The notes under the pieces were generated by a model, which was not told the origin of the DNA, ran no database searches, and was given only the letters and a program-made list of their open reading frames with translations. The translations under genes and the position numbers were made by a program. From Acidimicrobiaceae bacterium (lineage in GTDB: Bacteria; Actinomycetota; Acidimicrobiia; Acidimicrobiales; UBA8190), in NCBI GenBank assembly GCA_003453695.1, contig DMNK01000025.1, positions 7,154-12,345 on the forward strand: DNA of 5,192 bases, written 5' to 3'. How positions within the stretch are numbered: position 1 is the first letter of the stretch; each line of letters begins with the position of its first letter. This document shows, piece after piece, positions 1 through 5,177 of this stretch.

Positions 1-460
1 TGTCGGTGGTCATGATGGCCCGCGCCGCCGCCATCCCCGCTTCGACGTCGCCCGCCAGTGCCGCCACCGCCGGCGTGATCCCCTGTTCAAGTCGCTCCAT
101 GGGCAACGGGATGCCGATGAGCCCGGTCTGGCACACGAGGACCTCTTCGGCCGCCACCCCGAGGTCCTTCGCCACCAGCGCGCACATCCGGGCGGCGTCG
201 GCCCGTCCGGCGGCCCCGGTGGCGGCGTTGGCGTTGCCGCTCGACAGCACGACGGCGGCGGCTCGCCCCGCCGTGGCGGCGAGGTGGGCCCGGCTCACCT
301 GGACGGGGGCCGCTGCCGCCCGGTTCGAGGTGAAGACACCGGCCACGGGGACGGCGGCGGGTCCTTCGGCGGCCACCAGGGCCAGGTCGAGCTCCCCCGA
401 CGCCTTGATGCCGCACGCCGTCCCCGCCGCCCGAAAACCGCGTGGCGCCGTGACGCTCAC
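1..460 (-). CDS. argJ: Glutamate N-acetyltransferase / amino-acid acetyltransferase ArgJ, N-terminal part (3' end outside window)
   Basis: ArgJ transfers the acetyl group from N-acetylornithine to glutamate (and in bifunctional forms also uses acetyl-CoA), closing the cyclic arginine pathway in the cytoplasm. The minus strand from a GTG at 460-458 reads 153 codons to the window edge. Visible family motifs: GFRAAGTACGIK (residues 8-19), VAGVFTSNRAAAAPV (39-53), SSGNANAATG (73-82), TGLIGIPLPM (112-121) and AIMTTD at the very edge. The autocleavage Ala-Thr site and the whole beta half lie outside the window. The start was chosen because the ATG at 474-472, which overlaps the argC stop, reaches a stop after five codons. 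The GTG gives the expected first residues and leaves a 10-nt gap to argC, so the two are surely co-transcribed. No strong Shine-Dalgarno sequence precedes the GTG, and coupling to argC translation is likely. Identification is firm; the exact start is less so. Confidence 0.95.
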   Translation of the reverse strand, partial: MSVTAPRGFRAAGTACGIKASGELDLALVAAEGPAAVPVAGVFTSNRAAAAPVQVSRAHLAATAGRAAAVVLSSGNANAATGAAGRADAARMCALVAKDLGVAAEEVLVCQTGLIGIPLPMERLEQGITPAVAALAGDVEAGMAAARAIMTTD

Positions 461-473
461 GATCGGACGCTCA
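452..473 (-). repeat. 14-bp offset direct repeat (TGAGCGTC twice) at the argC/argJ junction
   Basis: On the minus strand TGAGCGTC occurs at 473-466 and again at 459-452, offset by 14 nt. The first copy carries the argC stop and belongs to an out-of-frame ATGA start. The second belongs to the usable GTG start of argJ. With one 14-nt unit removed, argC and argJ would overlap by ATGA and ArgJ would start MSVTAPRG. This suggests, but does not prove, a small tandem duplication that moved the argJ start. Confidence 0.4.
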
Positions 474-1493
474 TGGGTAGAGGCCCACGGCCGTCAGCCC
501 CGCCGTCTCGGGCAGGCCCAGGGCGATGTTGGCGCACTGCACCGCTTGGCCCGAAGCGCCCTTGCCCAGGTTGTCGAGCGCGCAGATGGCGACCACCCAT
601 CCCGTGCGCTCGTCGGCCCGGGCGGTGAGCTGGGCGCAGTTCGATCCCAACGTCGCCTTGGTCGACGGAGCGTGCTCGGTGACGACGACGAAGGGACTGC
701 CGGCGTAGGCCTTGGCCAGGACGTCGAGGACGTCGTCGGACGTCGATGCCTGCGCAGCGCCACGGTGACGGGCGTAGCAGGTGGCGAGGATGCCACGGTT
801 CATCGGGGCGAGATGGGGCGTGAAGAGCACCTGGGCCCCGATGGCCTGTTCCATCTCGGGCGTGTGGCGATGGGAGAGGAGCCCGTAGGCGCTGAAGTCC
901 TCGTCGACGGTGTTGAAGTGCGTGGTCGCCGAGGGCGCCCTGCCGGCGCCGGAGACGCCGCTGGCGGCGTCGACCACGACCGACGTCGTCTCGACCAGTC
1001 CCGCCTCCACCAGGGGAGCGAGCGCCAGGGCTGCGGCGGTGGGATAGCAGCCGGGTGCCGCCACCAACGACGCCCCCGGCAGCACCGCGCCGAACAATTC
1101 GGGGAGCCCCTACACGAAGCGCTCGAGCAGCTCGGGCGCGCCGTGCTCGTGCCCGTACCACGCCGGGTAGGCAGCGGGGTCGCGCAGCCGGAAGTCGGCG
1201 GAGAGATCGACGACGAGCCCCACCCTGCCCACCAGGTCGGGCACCAGCGACTGGGAACGGCCGTGGGGCAGCGCCAGGAACACGACGTCGAGACCGGCCA
1301 GGTCGCCCGGCCCGGGCGAGCCGAACCGCACGCCCGGATAGGCGGCGGCCAGGGACGGATAGACCTCGGCCACGAGCTGGCCGGCCTGGGTGTCCGCCCC
1401 CGCCACCTCGACGTCGAAGTGGGGATGGGCGGCGCACAGGCGCAGCAGCTCCGCCCCGGTGAACCCCGAAGCTCCCAAGATCCCGACCCGCAT
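471..1493 (-). pseudogene. argC: N-acetyl-gamma-glutamyl-phosphate reductase ArgC, interrupted by an in-frame TAG
   Basis: ArgC reduces N-acetyl-glutamyl-5-phosphate to the semialdehyde with NADPH, the third step of arginine synthesis. From ATG 1493-1491 the frame runs 341 codons to a TGA at 471, the normal family length, but codon 128 (1112-1110) is TAG. The upstream half (1113-1493) holds the Rossmann motif GASGFTG (residues 7-13) and VDLSADFRLRD. The downstream half, same frame, begins GLPELFG and holds the catalytic Cys149 in PGCYPTA, His227 in PHLAPMNRGI and DNLGKGASGQA. The family has Tyr before GLPE, so one change (TAC or TAT to TAG) explains the stop and there is no frameshift. As written, the product would lack its active site. 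A restart at TTG 1097 would give only the C-terminal 208 residues. A sequencing or assembly error is as likely as real decay, because the rest of the gene is perfectly conserved in pattern. A TTG at 1499 is an alternative but less likely start. Confidence 0.9.
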
Positions 1494-1500
1494 CCGCAAG

Positions 1501-1506
1501 ACTATA
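1501..1506 (-). promoter_or_regulatory. Possible -10 element of the argC promoter
   Basis: The minus strand reads TATAGT here (5 of 6 matches to TATAAT), ending 7 nt before the argC ATG at 1493. Transcription would then begin within a few bases of the start codon, giving a nearly leaderless mRNA, a common arrangement in Actinobacteria and consistent with the lack of a Shine-Dalgarno sequence. No convincing -35 hexamer lies 16-18 bp upstream. A second candidate -10, TATAAG at 1532-1527, would give a short leader instead. Confidence 0.35.
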
Positions 1507-1513
1507 CAGCGTC

Positions 1514-1529
1514 ACGCATACAAATGCTT
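1514..1529. promoter_or_regulatory. Possible ARG box (ArgR operator) before argC
   Basis: A 16-bp imperfect palindrome, AAGCAT-TTGT-ATGCGT on the minus strand, has six-base arms matching at five positions around a 4-bp A/T-rich centre. Its arm and spacer geometry resembles known ArgR boxes, although the arm sequence differs from the E. coli consensus TGAAT/ATTCA. It lies in the AT-rich gap between divergent genes, overlapping or next to both candidate argC promoter elements, where an arginine repressor would block transcription. ArgR control of argC operons is established in other Actinobacteria. Assignment here is by position and symmetry only. Confidence 0.35.
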
Positions 1530-1553
1530 ATACGCTCCCCTCTAGATGATATA

Positions 1554-1583
1554 TTGACCATTCTCATGTAGATTCGCTATGTT
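1554..1583 (+). promoter_or_regulatory. Promoter of the small plus-strand gene
   Basis: TTGACC (1554-1559, five of six matches to the -35 consensus) and TATGTT (1578-1583, four of six to the -10) are 18 bp apart. Transcription would start near 1590, and the gene's GTG is at 1592, so the mRNA would be leaderless or nearly so. The stretch 1501-1590 is about 59% A+T, against the GC-rich surroundings, which supports a regulatory role. Confidence 0.5.
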
Positions 1584-1591
1584 CCAAACCT

Positions 1592-2002
1592 GTGGACCCC
1601 GACGTCGCCGTGCTCCTCCGGCGGGTGCCGGAGTTCACCGACCGCTACCTCCTCCTGGTCGAGCAGGCCGACGGCGACCCGGGCACGCCGGCGACGCTCG
1701 GGGAACTGGCCGACTTCGCCGCCGAGCTGGCTCTGCAGCTCGAGGGCCTCCGCCCCGTGCTCGACCGGCTCATGGCCATGGTGGAGGAGCTCTCGGCAAG
1801 CGCCGACGGCGGCGGCGACCTCGTGGCGGGCGCCTTCCTGGACAGCCTCTCCCCCGACGACCTCCGCCGCTTGCGCCCGTGGTTCGGCCGGGCCACGTGG
1901 GCCATCCTCGACGATCTCGAACTGCCGGCGGGCACGGCGCCCGACCGGGGCGGCCCACGGCGAGGTCGCCCCGGCACGGACGCGACGAGAGGCGCCCCGT
2001 AG
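1592..2002 (+). CDS. Small acidic helical protein of unknown function (136 aa)
   Basis: I do not recognise a named function. The protein starts VDPDVAVLLRRVPEFTDRY and is acidic and leucine/alanine-rich through residue 112, suggesting a soluble bundle of helices. A motif FLDSLSPDDLRRLRPWFG at 82-99 has the look of a conserved segment of an uncharacterised actinobacterial family. The tail from 113 to 136 is Gly/Pro/Arg-rich and probably disordered. There is no signal peptide, membrane segment or obvious catalytic motif. GTG 1592 is the only sensible start in frame, and it lies right where the promoter at 1554-1583 would begin the transcript, so translation is probably leaderless. The gene is divergent from argC and convergent with the sco-ctaG side, so it shares no operon. 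Its TAG stop sits inside a strong hairpin (1984-2015), and its last residues are encoded by the hairpin's left arm. Coding is supported by codon pattern, promoter fit and terminator position. Confidence 0.75.
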   Translation: MDPDVAVLLRRVPEFTDRYLLLVEQADGDPGTPATLGELADFAAELALQLEGLRPVLDRLMAMVEELSASADGGGDLVAGAFLDSLSPDDLRRLRPWFGRATWAILDDLELPAGTAPDRGGPRRGRPGTDATRGAP

Positions 2003-2015
2003 GGCGCCCCTCGTC
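1984..2015. terminator. Strong hairpin, probably a shared terminator for converging transcripts
   Basis: Arms 1984-1997 and 2002-2015 form a 14-bp stem with one A/C mismatch around a 4-nt loop. In a plus-strand transcript the hairpin covers the stop codon of the small gene and is followed by TCAGAGTTTCGC, a poor U tract. In a minus-strand transcript the loop is UACG closed by C-G, the exceptionally stable UNCG type, and the hairpin begins directly after a TGA at 2018-2016. The loop orientation suggests the minus-strand RNA is at least as important. Lack of a good U run on either side means termination would be of the GC-hairpin kind usual in high-GC bacteria. Confidence 0.6.
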
Positions 2016-2111
2016 TCAGAGTTTCGCTGGAAAGGCACCGATTCCTTCGTGCTGCGCCAGGTGGGACGAGACCCGGCTGAAGGTTCGGCGGGTAACTGGT
2101 TGGTATTCGCC

Positions 2112-2187
2112 AGGTGGTCCAGCGAGCCGCCTCAGCGGCCAGTCACCTCCAGGGTCCCGATTCGTTGACTATGCAGTTGGACCACCT
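2112..2187. repeat. 10-bp perfect inverted repeat enclosing a small hairpin
   Basis: AGGTGGTCCA (2112-2121) and TGGACCACCT (2178-2187) are exact inverted copies, 56 nt apart. Between them is a 5-bp hairpin, GCCGC-CTCA-GCGGC (2126-2139). In minus-strand RNA the outer stem would bury the 3' half of the strong ribosome-binding sequence. A 10-bp direct repeat, CGCCAGGTGG, at 2055-2064 and 2108-2117 supplies a second, weaker partner for the same arm, so alternative folds are possible. Confidence 0.5.
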
Positions 2188-2194
2188 CCTTTCT
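2178..2194 (-). promoter_or_regulatory. Very long Shine-Dalgarno sequence, 17 nt
   Basis: The minus strand reads AGAAAGGAGGTGGTCCA. The usual 3' end of 16S rRNA in Gram-positive and actinobacterial lineages (UGGAUCACCUCCUUUCU) would pair with all 17 positions, with one G-U wobble. Ordinary ribosome-binding sites match 4-7 nt. It precedes the candidate small unit and not a normal start codon. Confidence 0.55.
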
Positions 2195-2261
2195 CTGGTG
2201 CCCATAGCAGTACCACACCGCAGCGAGCCCTCGGCGTCATTGGCCACGGCGGAACCGAACT

Positions 2262-2294
2262 CGCCGCCGACGTGGGCGGACGCGGCCGGCGGCG
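2262..2294 (-). terminator. GC hairpin directly after ctaG
   Basis: The 8-bp perfect arms CGCCGCCG (2294-2287 on the minus strand) and CGGCGGCG (2269-2262) flank a 17-nt loop and start at the base after the ctaG stop. No U tract follows. The site is suited to ending, or attenuating, the sco-ctaG transcript and would separate it from the small unit further on. Confidence 0.4.
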
Positions 2295-3233
2295 TCAGCC
2301 CGGAGGCGCGGGAACGCCGGAGCCGGCGCCGCCCTCCCGGGCGACGAGCACGGATCGACCCGCTGCTCCCTGGGCCGCCCGCTCGGCGGCGTCGAGACGG
2401 CGGTCGGCTCGGTCGGCCTCCCGCTCCTCGTGGCGCATCCATTGGAAGAGCACGATGCCCATGGCGACCAGCGTGGTCAGCTCGCCGGCCACCCACAGGA
2501 TCGACCCGCCCGTCCTGGTGTCTCCCAGCGTGTGGAACATGGGGGCGATGGACGACCGGGCTCCGGTGAGGGCGATCCCCAAGATGGCGGTCACCGGGAT
2601 GCCCGCGGCGAGCACGGCGACCTTCTGGCCATGGCTCAAGCGCCAGCGCGACGGGTCGAGCCCGACCACCAGCCACCACAGCAGACACCCGGACACGAGG
2701 AAGTGCAGATGGCTCAGGTCGTGCACCAAGGGGTGCTCGAGGGAGAACTGGTAGTAGGGGGTGAGGAAGTACAGCAGCATGGTGAGGTAGGCCACGCTGA
2801 CCACGAAGGCGGGATGGGTGACGGCCTCCACCACCGGATGATGGAGGACCTTGAGCAGCCCTCTCTGGGTGCGGCGAGACGAGGACTGCAGCGCCAGGGT
2901 CATGGGAGCGGCCAGGGCGAAGAGCACCGGCGCGAAGTTCATGAGCAGCAGGTGCTGCACCACGTGCACGGCGAACACCGAGTCGTCGTAGGAGGCCAAC
3001 CCGGACTGCAGCGCCACGACGACGAGCGCCATCCCCGTCAGGAACGATGTCGTGCGCCAGGGCGACCATCGCCGGCCCCGAGCCGCCAGGCGGCGCGTCG
3101 CCCAGACGTACCACCCGGTCACCACCACTTCGACCGACAGCGCCACCAGGCTGAGCCACTCGGTCTGCCAGGCGGAGAGCAGGACGTGCACCCGCACCGC
3201 CGGGCTCAGGACGTCGGCGAGGATCACCGACAC
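2295..3233 (-). CDS. ctaG: caa3-type cytochrome c oxidase assembly protein CtaG (polytopic membrane protein)
   Basis: The 312-residue product matches the bacterial caa3_CtaG family, integral membrane proteins needed for assembling haem-copper oxidase and linked to copper delivery. This is not the Cox11-type protein also called CtaG. About seven membrane segments can be seen, near residues 26-45, 61-80, 90-117, 142-160, 178-194, 204-223 and 246-267. Family signatures are HVVQHLLLMNFAPVLFALAAP (90-110, with His90 and His94), FLTPYY (156-161), HDLSHLHF (171-178, with three His) and the late segment ILWVAGEL leading to FQWMRHEEREADR (273-276 region). The histidines are candidate copper ligands. 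The last 40 residues are a charged then Gly/Pro-rich cytoplasmic tail with little conservation expected. The GTG start at 3233 follows the sco stop (TGA 3236-3234) with no gap and has no clear Shine-Dalgarno sequence, implying translational coupling; a second GTG at 3227 is possible. A GC hairpin follows the stop. Confidence 0.88.
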   Translation of the reverse strand: MSVILADVLSPAVRVHVLLSAWQTEWLSLVALSVEVVVTGWYVWATRRLAARGRRWSPWRTTSFLTGMALVVVALQSGLASYDDSVFAVHVVQHLLLMNFAPVLFALAAPMTLALQSSSRRTQRGLLKVLHHPVVEAVTHPAFVVSVAYLTMLLYFLTPYYQFSLEHPLVHDLSHLHFLVSGCLLWWLVVGLDPSRWRLSHGQKVAVLAAGIPVTAILGIALTGARSSIAPMFHTLGDTRTGGSILWVAGELTTLVAMGIVLFQWMRHEEREADRADRRLDAAERAAQGAAGRSVLVAREGGAGSGVPAPPG

Positions 3234-4061
3234 TCAGCCCGGCGGCGGCACGGTGCGGCCCGCCAGCCAGCCGATGGCCTCCAGGGCCTGGGCGACGGTC
3301 CACGAGCCGGCCTGGGGCCGGGCCAGGTTCTGGCTTCCCTGGGTGTCGAGCATGGCGTGCAGCGACGGCTCGAGCTTGGCCCCCCGCAGGTCGGCCGGGG
3401 CGACGGTGACGAACCGCTCCCTTTGGTCGCGACCCAGGAGGATGAATCCGTCGGAGTGGTCCACGTCGTAGGTGTAGGGCTGCCCCGTCTGCCAGTCGAC
3501 GCCGGGCGGCGAGCCCTCGGGCACGCGCTTGGCGTACACGCCGAAGGCCTTCCACAGGGAGGTCATGACCTGTGGCGTTCCGGTGAGCAGTGTCCAGCCC
3601 GTTCCCGTCGCCGCCGCATAGGCCGCCAGCCGGCTGGGCACGTCGCGGCTCGGGTCGACGCTCGCTTCGGCGATGGCCACGGTGTGGCCCATCCCGTCGG
3701 CCGAAAGGGCGCGCTGCACCTGGAGCAGCGCCCCGGTCGTGATCGGGCACTGCTCCTGGCACGAGGTGAGGAAGGGGACGAGCACGACGACCCGGCCCCG
3801 GAAGCCCGACAGGGAAGTGGTCCGGCCGTGCTGGTCCACGAGAGGCGCGTCGAGTACCGACGCGCGCACCGGGAGGTCGACGACGTTGCCGAGCGAGGCC
3901 GGCGGCGGGCCGGGTGCCCCGGCCGGCACCACCGCCCAGGCGACCAGGGCCGCCCCCACGGCCACGACGACAGCTCCGGCGGCCAGCATCACCCGCCGAT
4001 GCCTCATCGACGGACGGGCCGGAGGCTGCGCAACACTCGGAGGTGCGTCGGTCACCGCCAC
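3234..4061 (-). CDS. Sco/SenC family copper chaperone for cytochrome c oxidase
   Basis: Sco proteins are membrane-anchored thioredoxin-fold proteins that bind copper and mature the CuA centre of cytochrome c oxidase outside the cytoplasmic membrane. The 275-residue product has a short Pro-rich cytoplasmic start, an RHRR positive patch (20-23) and one membrane anchor (24-45). The thioredoxin-like domain follows. The copper-binding CxxxC is TSCQEQCPI with Cys101 and Cys105, and the third ligand is His202 in DVDHSDGFILL. VDPSRD (135-140) is also typical. About 45 residues after the usual domain end (from about 230) form an extension ending in PPPG whose role I cannot tell. The GTG at 4061 is the first start after an in-frame stop, without a strong ribosome site. 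The 75-bp gap to pheT (4062-4136) shows no clear terminator or promoter, so read-through from pheT is possible. The gene directly adjoins ctaG, fitting a two-gene oxidase-assembly unit. Confidence 0.9.
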   Translation of the reverse strand: MAVTDAPPSVAQPPARPSMRHRRVMLAAGAVVVAVGAALVAWAVVPAGAPGPPPASLGNVVDLPVRASVLDAPLVDQHGRTTSLSGFRGRVVVLVPFLTSCQEQCPITTGALLQVQRALSADGMGHTVAIAEASVDPSRDVPSRLAAYAAATGTGWTLLTGTPQVMTSLWKAFGVYAKRVPEGSPPGVDWQTGQPYTYDVDHSDGFILLGRDQRERFVTVAPADLRGAKLEPSLHAMLDTQGSQNLARPQAGSWTVAQALEAIGWLAGRTVPPPG

Positions 4062-4136
4062 GAACGGCGACGGTACCCCCGCACTCGTCGCCAGGTCACA
4101 TCACCCTGCCGTCAGGACGCGCCCAGGACCACCCGC

Positions 4137-5177
4137 TCAGCCGCGCAGCACGGCCCCGTGATCCTCGGTCACCCGGGCGATGCACCGGGTCCGCACCTGC
4201 TGGACCTCTTCGTCGGTGAGGGTGTGGTCGAGGGCGCAGAAGCGCAACCGGAAGGCGAGGCTGCGCGTGCCCGTTCCCGTACCCGGACCGCGGTAGACGT
4301 CGAACAGCCGGACGAACTCGAGCAGGTCTCCGCCCGCCTCCTGCAACGTCTCCGCCACCGCCGCCGCCGGTACGGCGTCGTCCACCACGAAGGCCAGGTC
4401 GATGTCGCTCGAGGGGAAGCGGCTGACCGCCTCGGCCAGATCGCCGCGCCGTGCGGTCGAGCCCAGCAGCAATTCCAGGTCGAGCTGGAGCCATCCCACG
4501 CGCCTTCGCTCGTCGAGGCCGAAGGCCAACAGCACCTCGGGGTCGACCTCCCCCACCGCGCCCAGCCTGATGCCGTCGCCGGTCACGAGCAGGCCGCGGC
4601 GCGTCGGATGCAGTCCGGCGGCCGTGGCCTCGCCCGGCCACGACTCGAGCCCCTGCGTCAGGGTCACGCCGGCGACCCGCAGGGCGTCGTCGAGCACGCT
4701 CCACGCTGCCGCCGCGCTCATGGCGTCGTCGTCCGACCTCGCCAGCGCCACGGCCAGCAGCTCGCGTTCGCCGATCACGGGCTCGACCCGTCCCTGTAGC
4801 GCCCGCTCGACGCGGCTGTCGTCCGGTGGCGGGAAGACGTGGCCGACCTCGAAGAGCCGGAGATCCTCTTGCCGGCGCGCCGCGTTGGCGGCCAGGGCGT
4901 GGAGCATCCCCGGCAGCAGGCTCTGGCGCAACACCTTCTCGTCGGGGACGAGCGGGTTGGCGACGGTGACCCCTCCGGCCATGCCGGCACGCTCGTGGTC
5001 GCCGGGCGCCAGGAGCGAGTGTGTCCACGCCTCGTGGGCACCCAGTCCGGCCATGACCTCGCGGATGAAGCGCCGCCCTCTCTGATACGTGGTGAGGGTG
5101 CCCACCTGAGGGGCAGAGGGGCGGCGGCGGGCGATGCGGCTGTAGCCGTAATGGCGGGGGGCCCCTTCCACGGCCTC
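4137..5177 (-). CDS. pheT: Phenylalanyl-tRNA synthetase beta subunit PheT, C-terminal part (5' end missing)
   Basis: PheT pairs with PheS to charge tRNA(Phe) with phenylalanine in the cytoplasm. About 345 of the usual 800 or so residues are present and the frame runs into the window edge. Counting from GTG 5171: RHYGYSRI (6-13) is the end of the B5 domain. The catalytic-like core follows, with NPLVPDEKVLRQSLLPGML (72-90), RLFEVGHVFPP (105-115), HPTRRG (188-193) and GEVDP (207-211). The C-terminal ferredoxin-fold anticodon-binding domain starts near RFPSSDIDLAFVV (251-263) and contains LFDVYRG (289-295) and SLAFRLRF (304-311). The GTG is not a true start; the gene is cut by the contig end. The first codons after the C run read VEGAPRHYGY where the family has roughly VEEVARHYGY, so the outermost bases may be unreliable. 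In many Actinobacteria argC follows this gene directly; here sco and ctaG do. Confidence 0.95.
   Translation of the reverse strand, partial: EAVEGAPRHYGYSRIARRRPSAPQVGTLTTYQRGRRFIREVMAGLGAHEAWTHSLLAPGDHERAGMAGGVTVANPLVPDEKVLRQSLLPGMLHALAANAARRQEDLRLFEVGHVFPPPDDSRVERALQGRVEPVIGERELLAVALARSDDDAMSAAAAWSVLDDALRVAGVTLTQGLESWPGEATAAGLHPTRRGLLVTGDGIRLGAVGEVDPEVLLAFGLDERRRVGWLQLDLELLLGSTARRGDLAEAVSRFPSSDIDLAFVVDDAVPAAAVAETLQEAGGDLLEFVRLFDVYRGPGTGTGTRSLAFRLRFCALDHTLTDEEVQQVRTRCIARVTEDHGAVLRG

Larger units (their letters stand above)
2016..2194 (-). other. Candidate small transcription unit (leader peptide or structured RNA) downstream of ctaG
   Basis: There is no conventional gene here, but the region is organised. 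On the minus strand an extreme Shine-Dalgarno sequence (2194-2178) is followed, at the ideal 8-nt distance, by CTG 2176. That opens a 14-codon frame (reading LHSQRIGTLEVTGR) ending at TGA 2134-2132. A second frame is open from just after a TAG at 2171-2169 to TGA 2018-2016 (50 codons; includes RDPGGDWPLRRLAGPPGEY and ends AFPAKL) but has no ATG, GTG or TTG start near the ribosome site. A second GGAGGTGA lies at 2150-2143, 10 nt before a CTG (2135) in the 50-codon frame. The unit ends immediately at the hairpin 2015-1984. It could be an attenuator-type leader peptide, a regulatory RNA, or a small gene that has lost its start. I do not recognise a family. Confidence 0.35.

Noticed and set aside
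472..474. ATG overlapping the argC stop as the argJ start
   Set aside because: It hits TGA after five codons and is out of frame with the ArgJ motifs.
6..1571. 521-codon plus-strand open frame
   Set aside because: It lies opposite argJ and argC, whose motifs are unmistakable. Its Arg/Gly/Ala-rich composition is what the reverse frame of GC-rich genes gives.
2178..2194. Remnant of a 16S rRNA 3' end on the plus strand
   Set aside because: TGGACCACCTCCTTTCT matches the tail at 16 of 17 positions, but sequence further upstream shows no 16S similarity. A long Shine-Dalgarno sequence on the other strand explains it better.
2003..2294. tRNA or other standard RNA gene in the gene-free region
   Set aside because: No cloverleaf, T-loop (GGTTCGAATCC-type) or known RNA signature could be recognised by eye on either strand.
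1579..2754. Plus-strand frame starting with the only ATG near the small gene (MFQTCGP...)
   Set aside because: It is Arg/Pro-rich throughout, runs through the hairpin and antisense to ctaG, and overlaps the better GTG frame at 1592.
2143..3762. 539-codon minus-strand frame overlapping sco and ctaG
   Set aside because: It is out of frame with two recognisable proteins and is Arg/Pro/Gly-rich without motifs. Only its last 20 codons fall in the interesting small region, and no ribosome site precedes the ATG there.
2430..4799. 789-codon plus-strand open frame
   Set aside because: It is antisense to ctaG, sco and pheT, with His/Gln/Gly/Arg-rich, domain-free sequence, so it is a shadow of the real genes.
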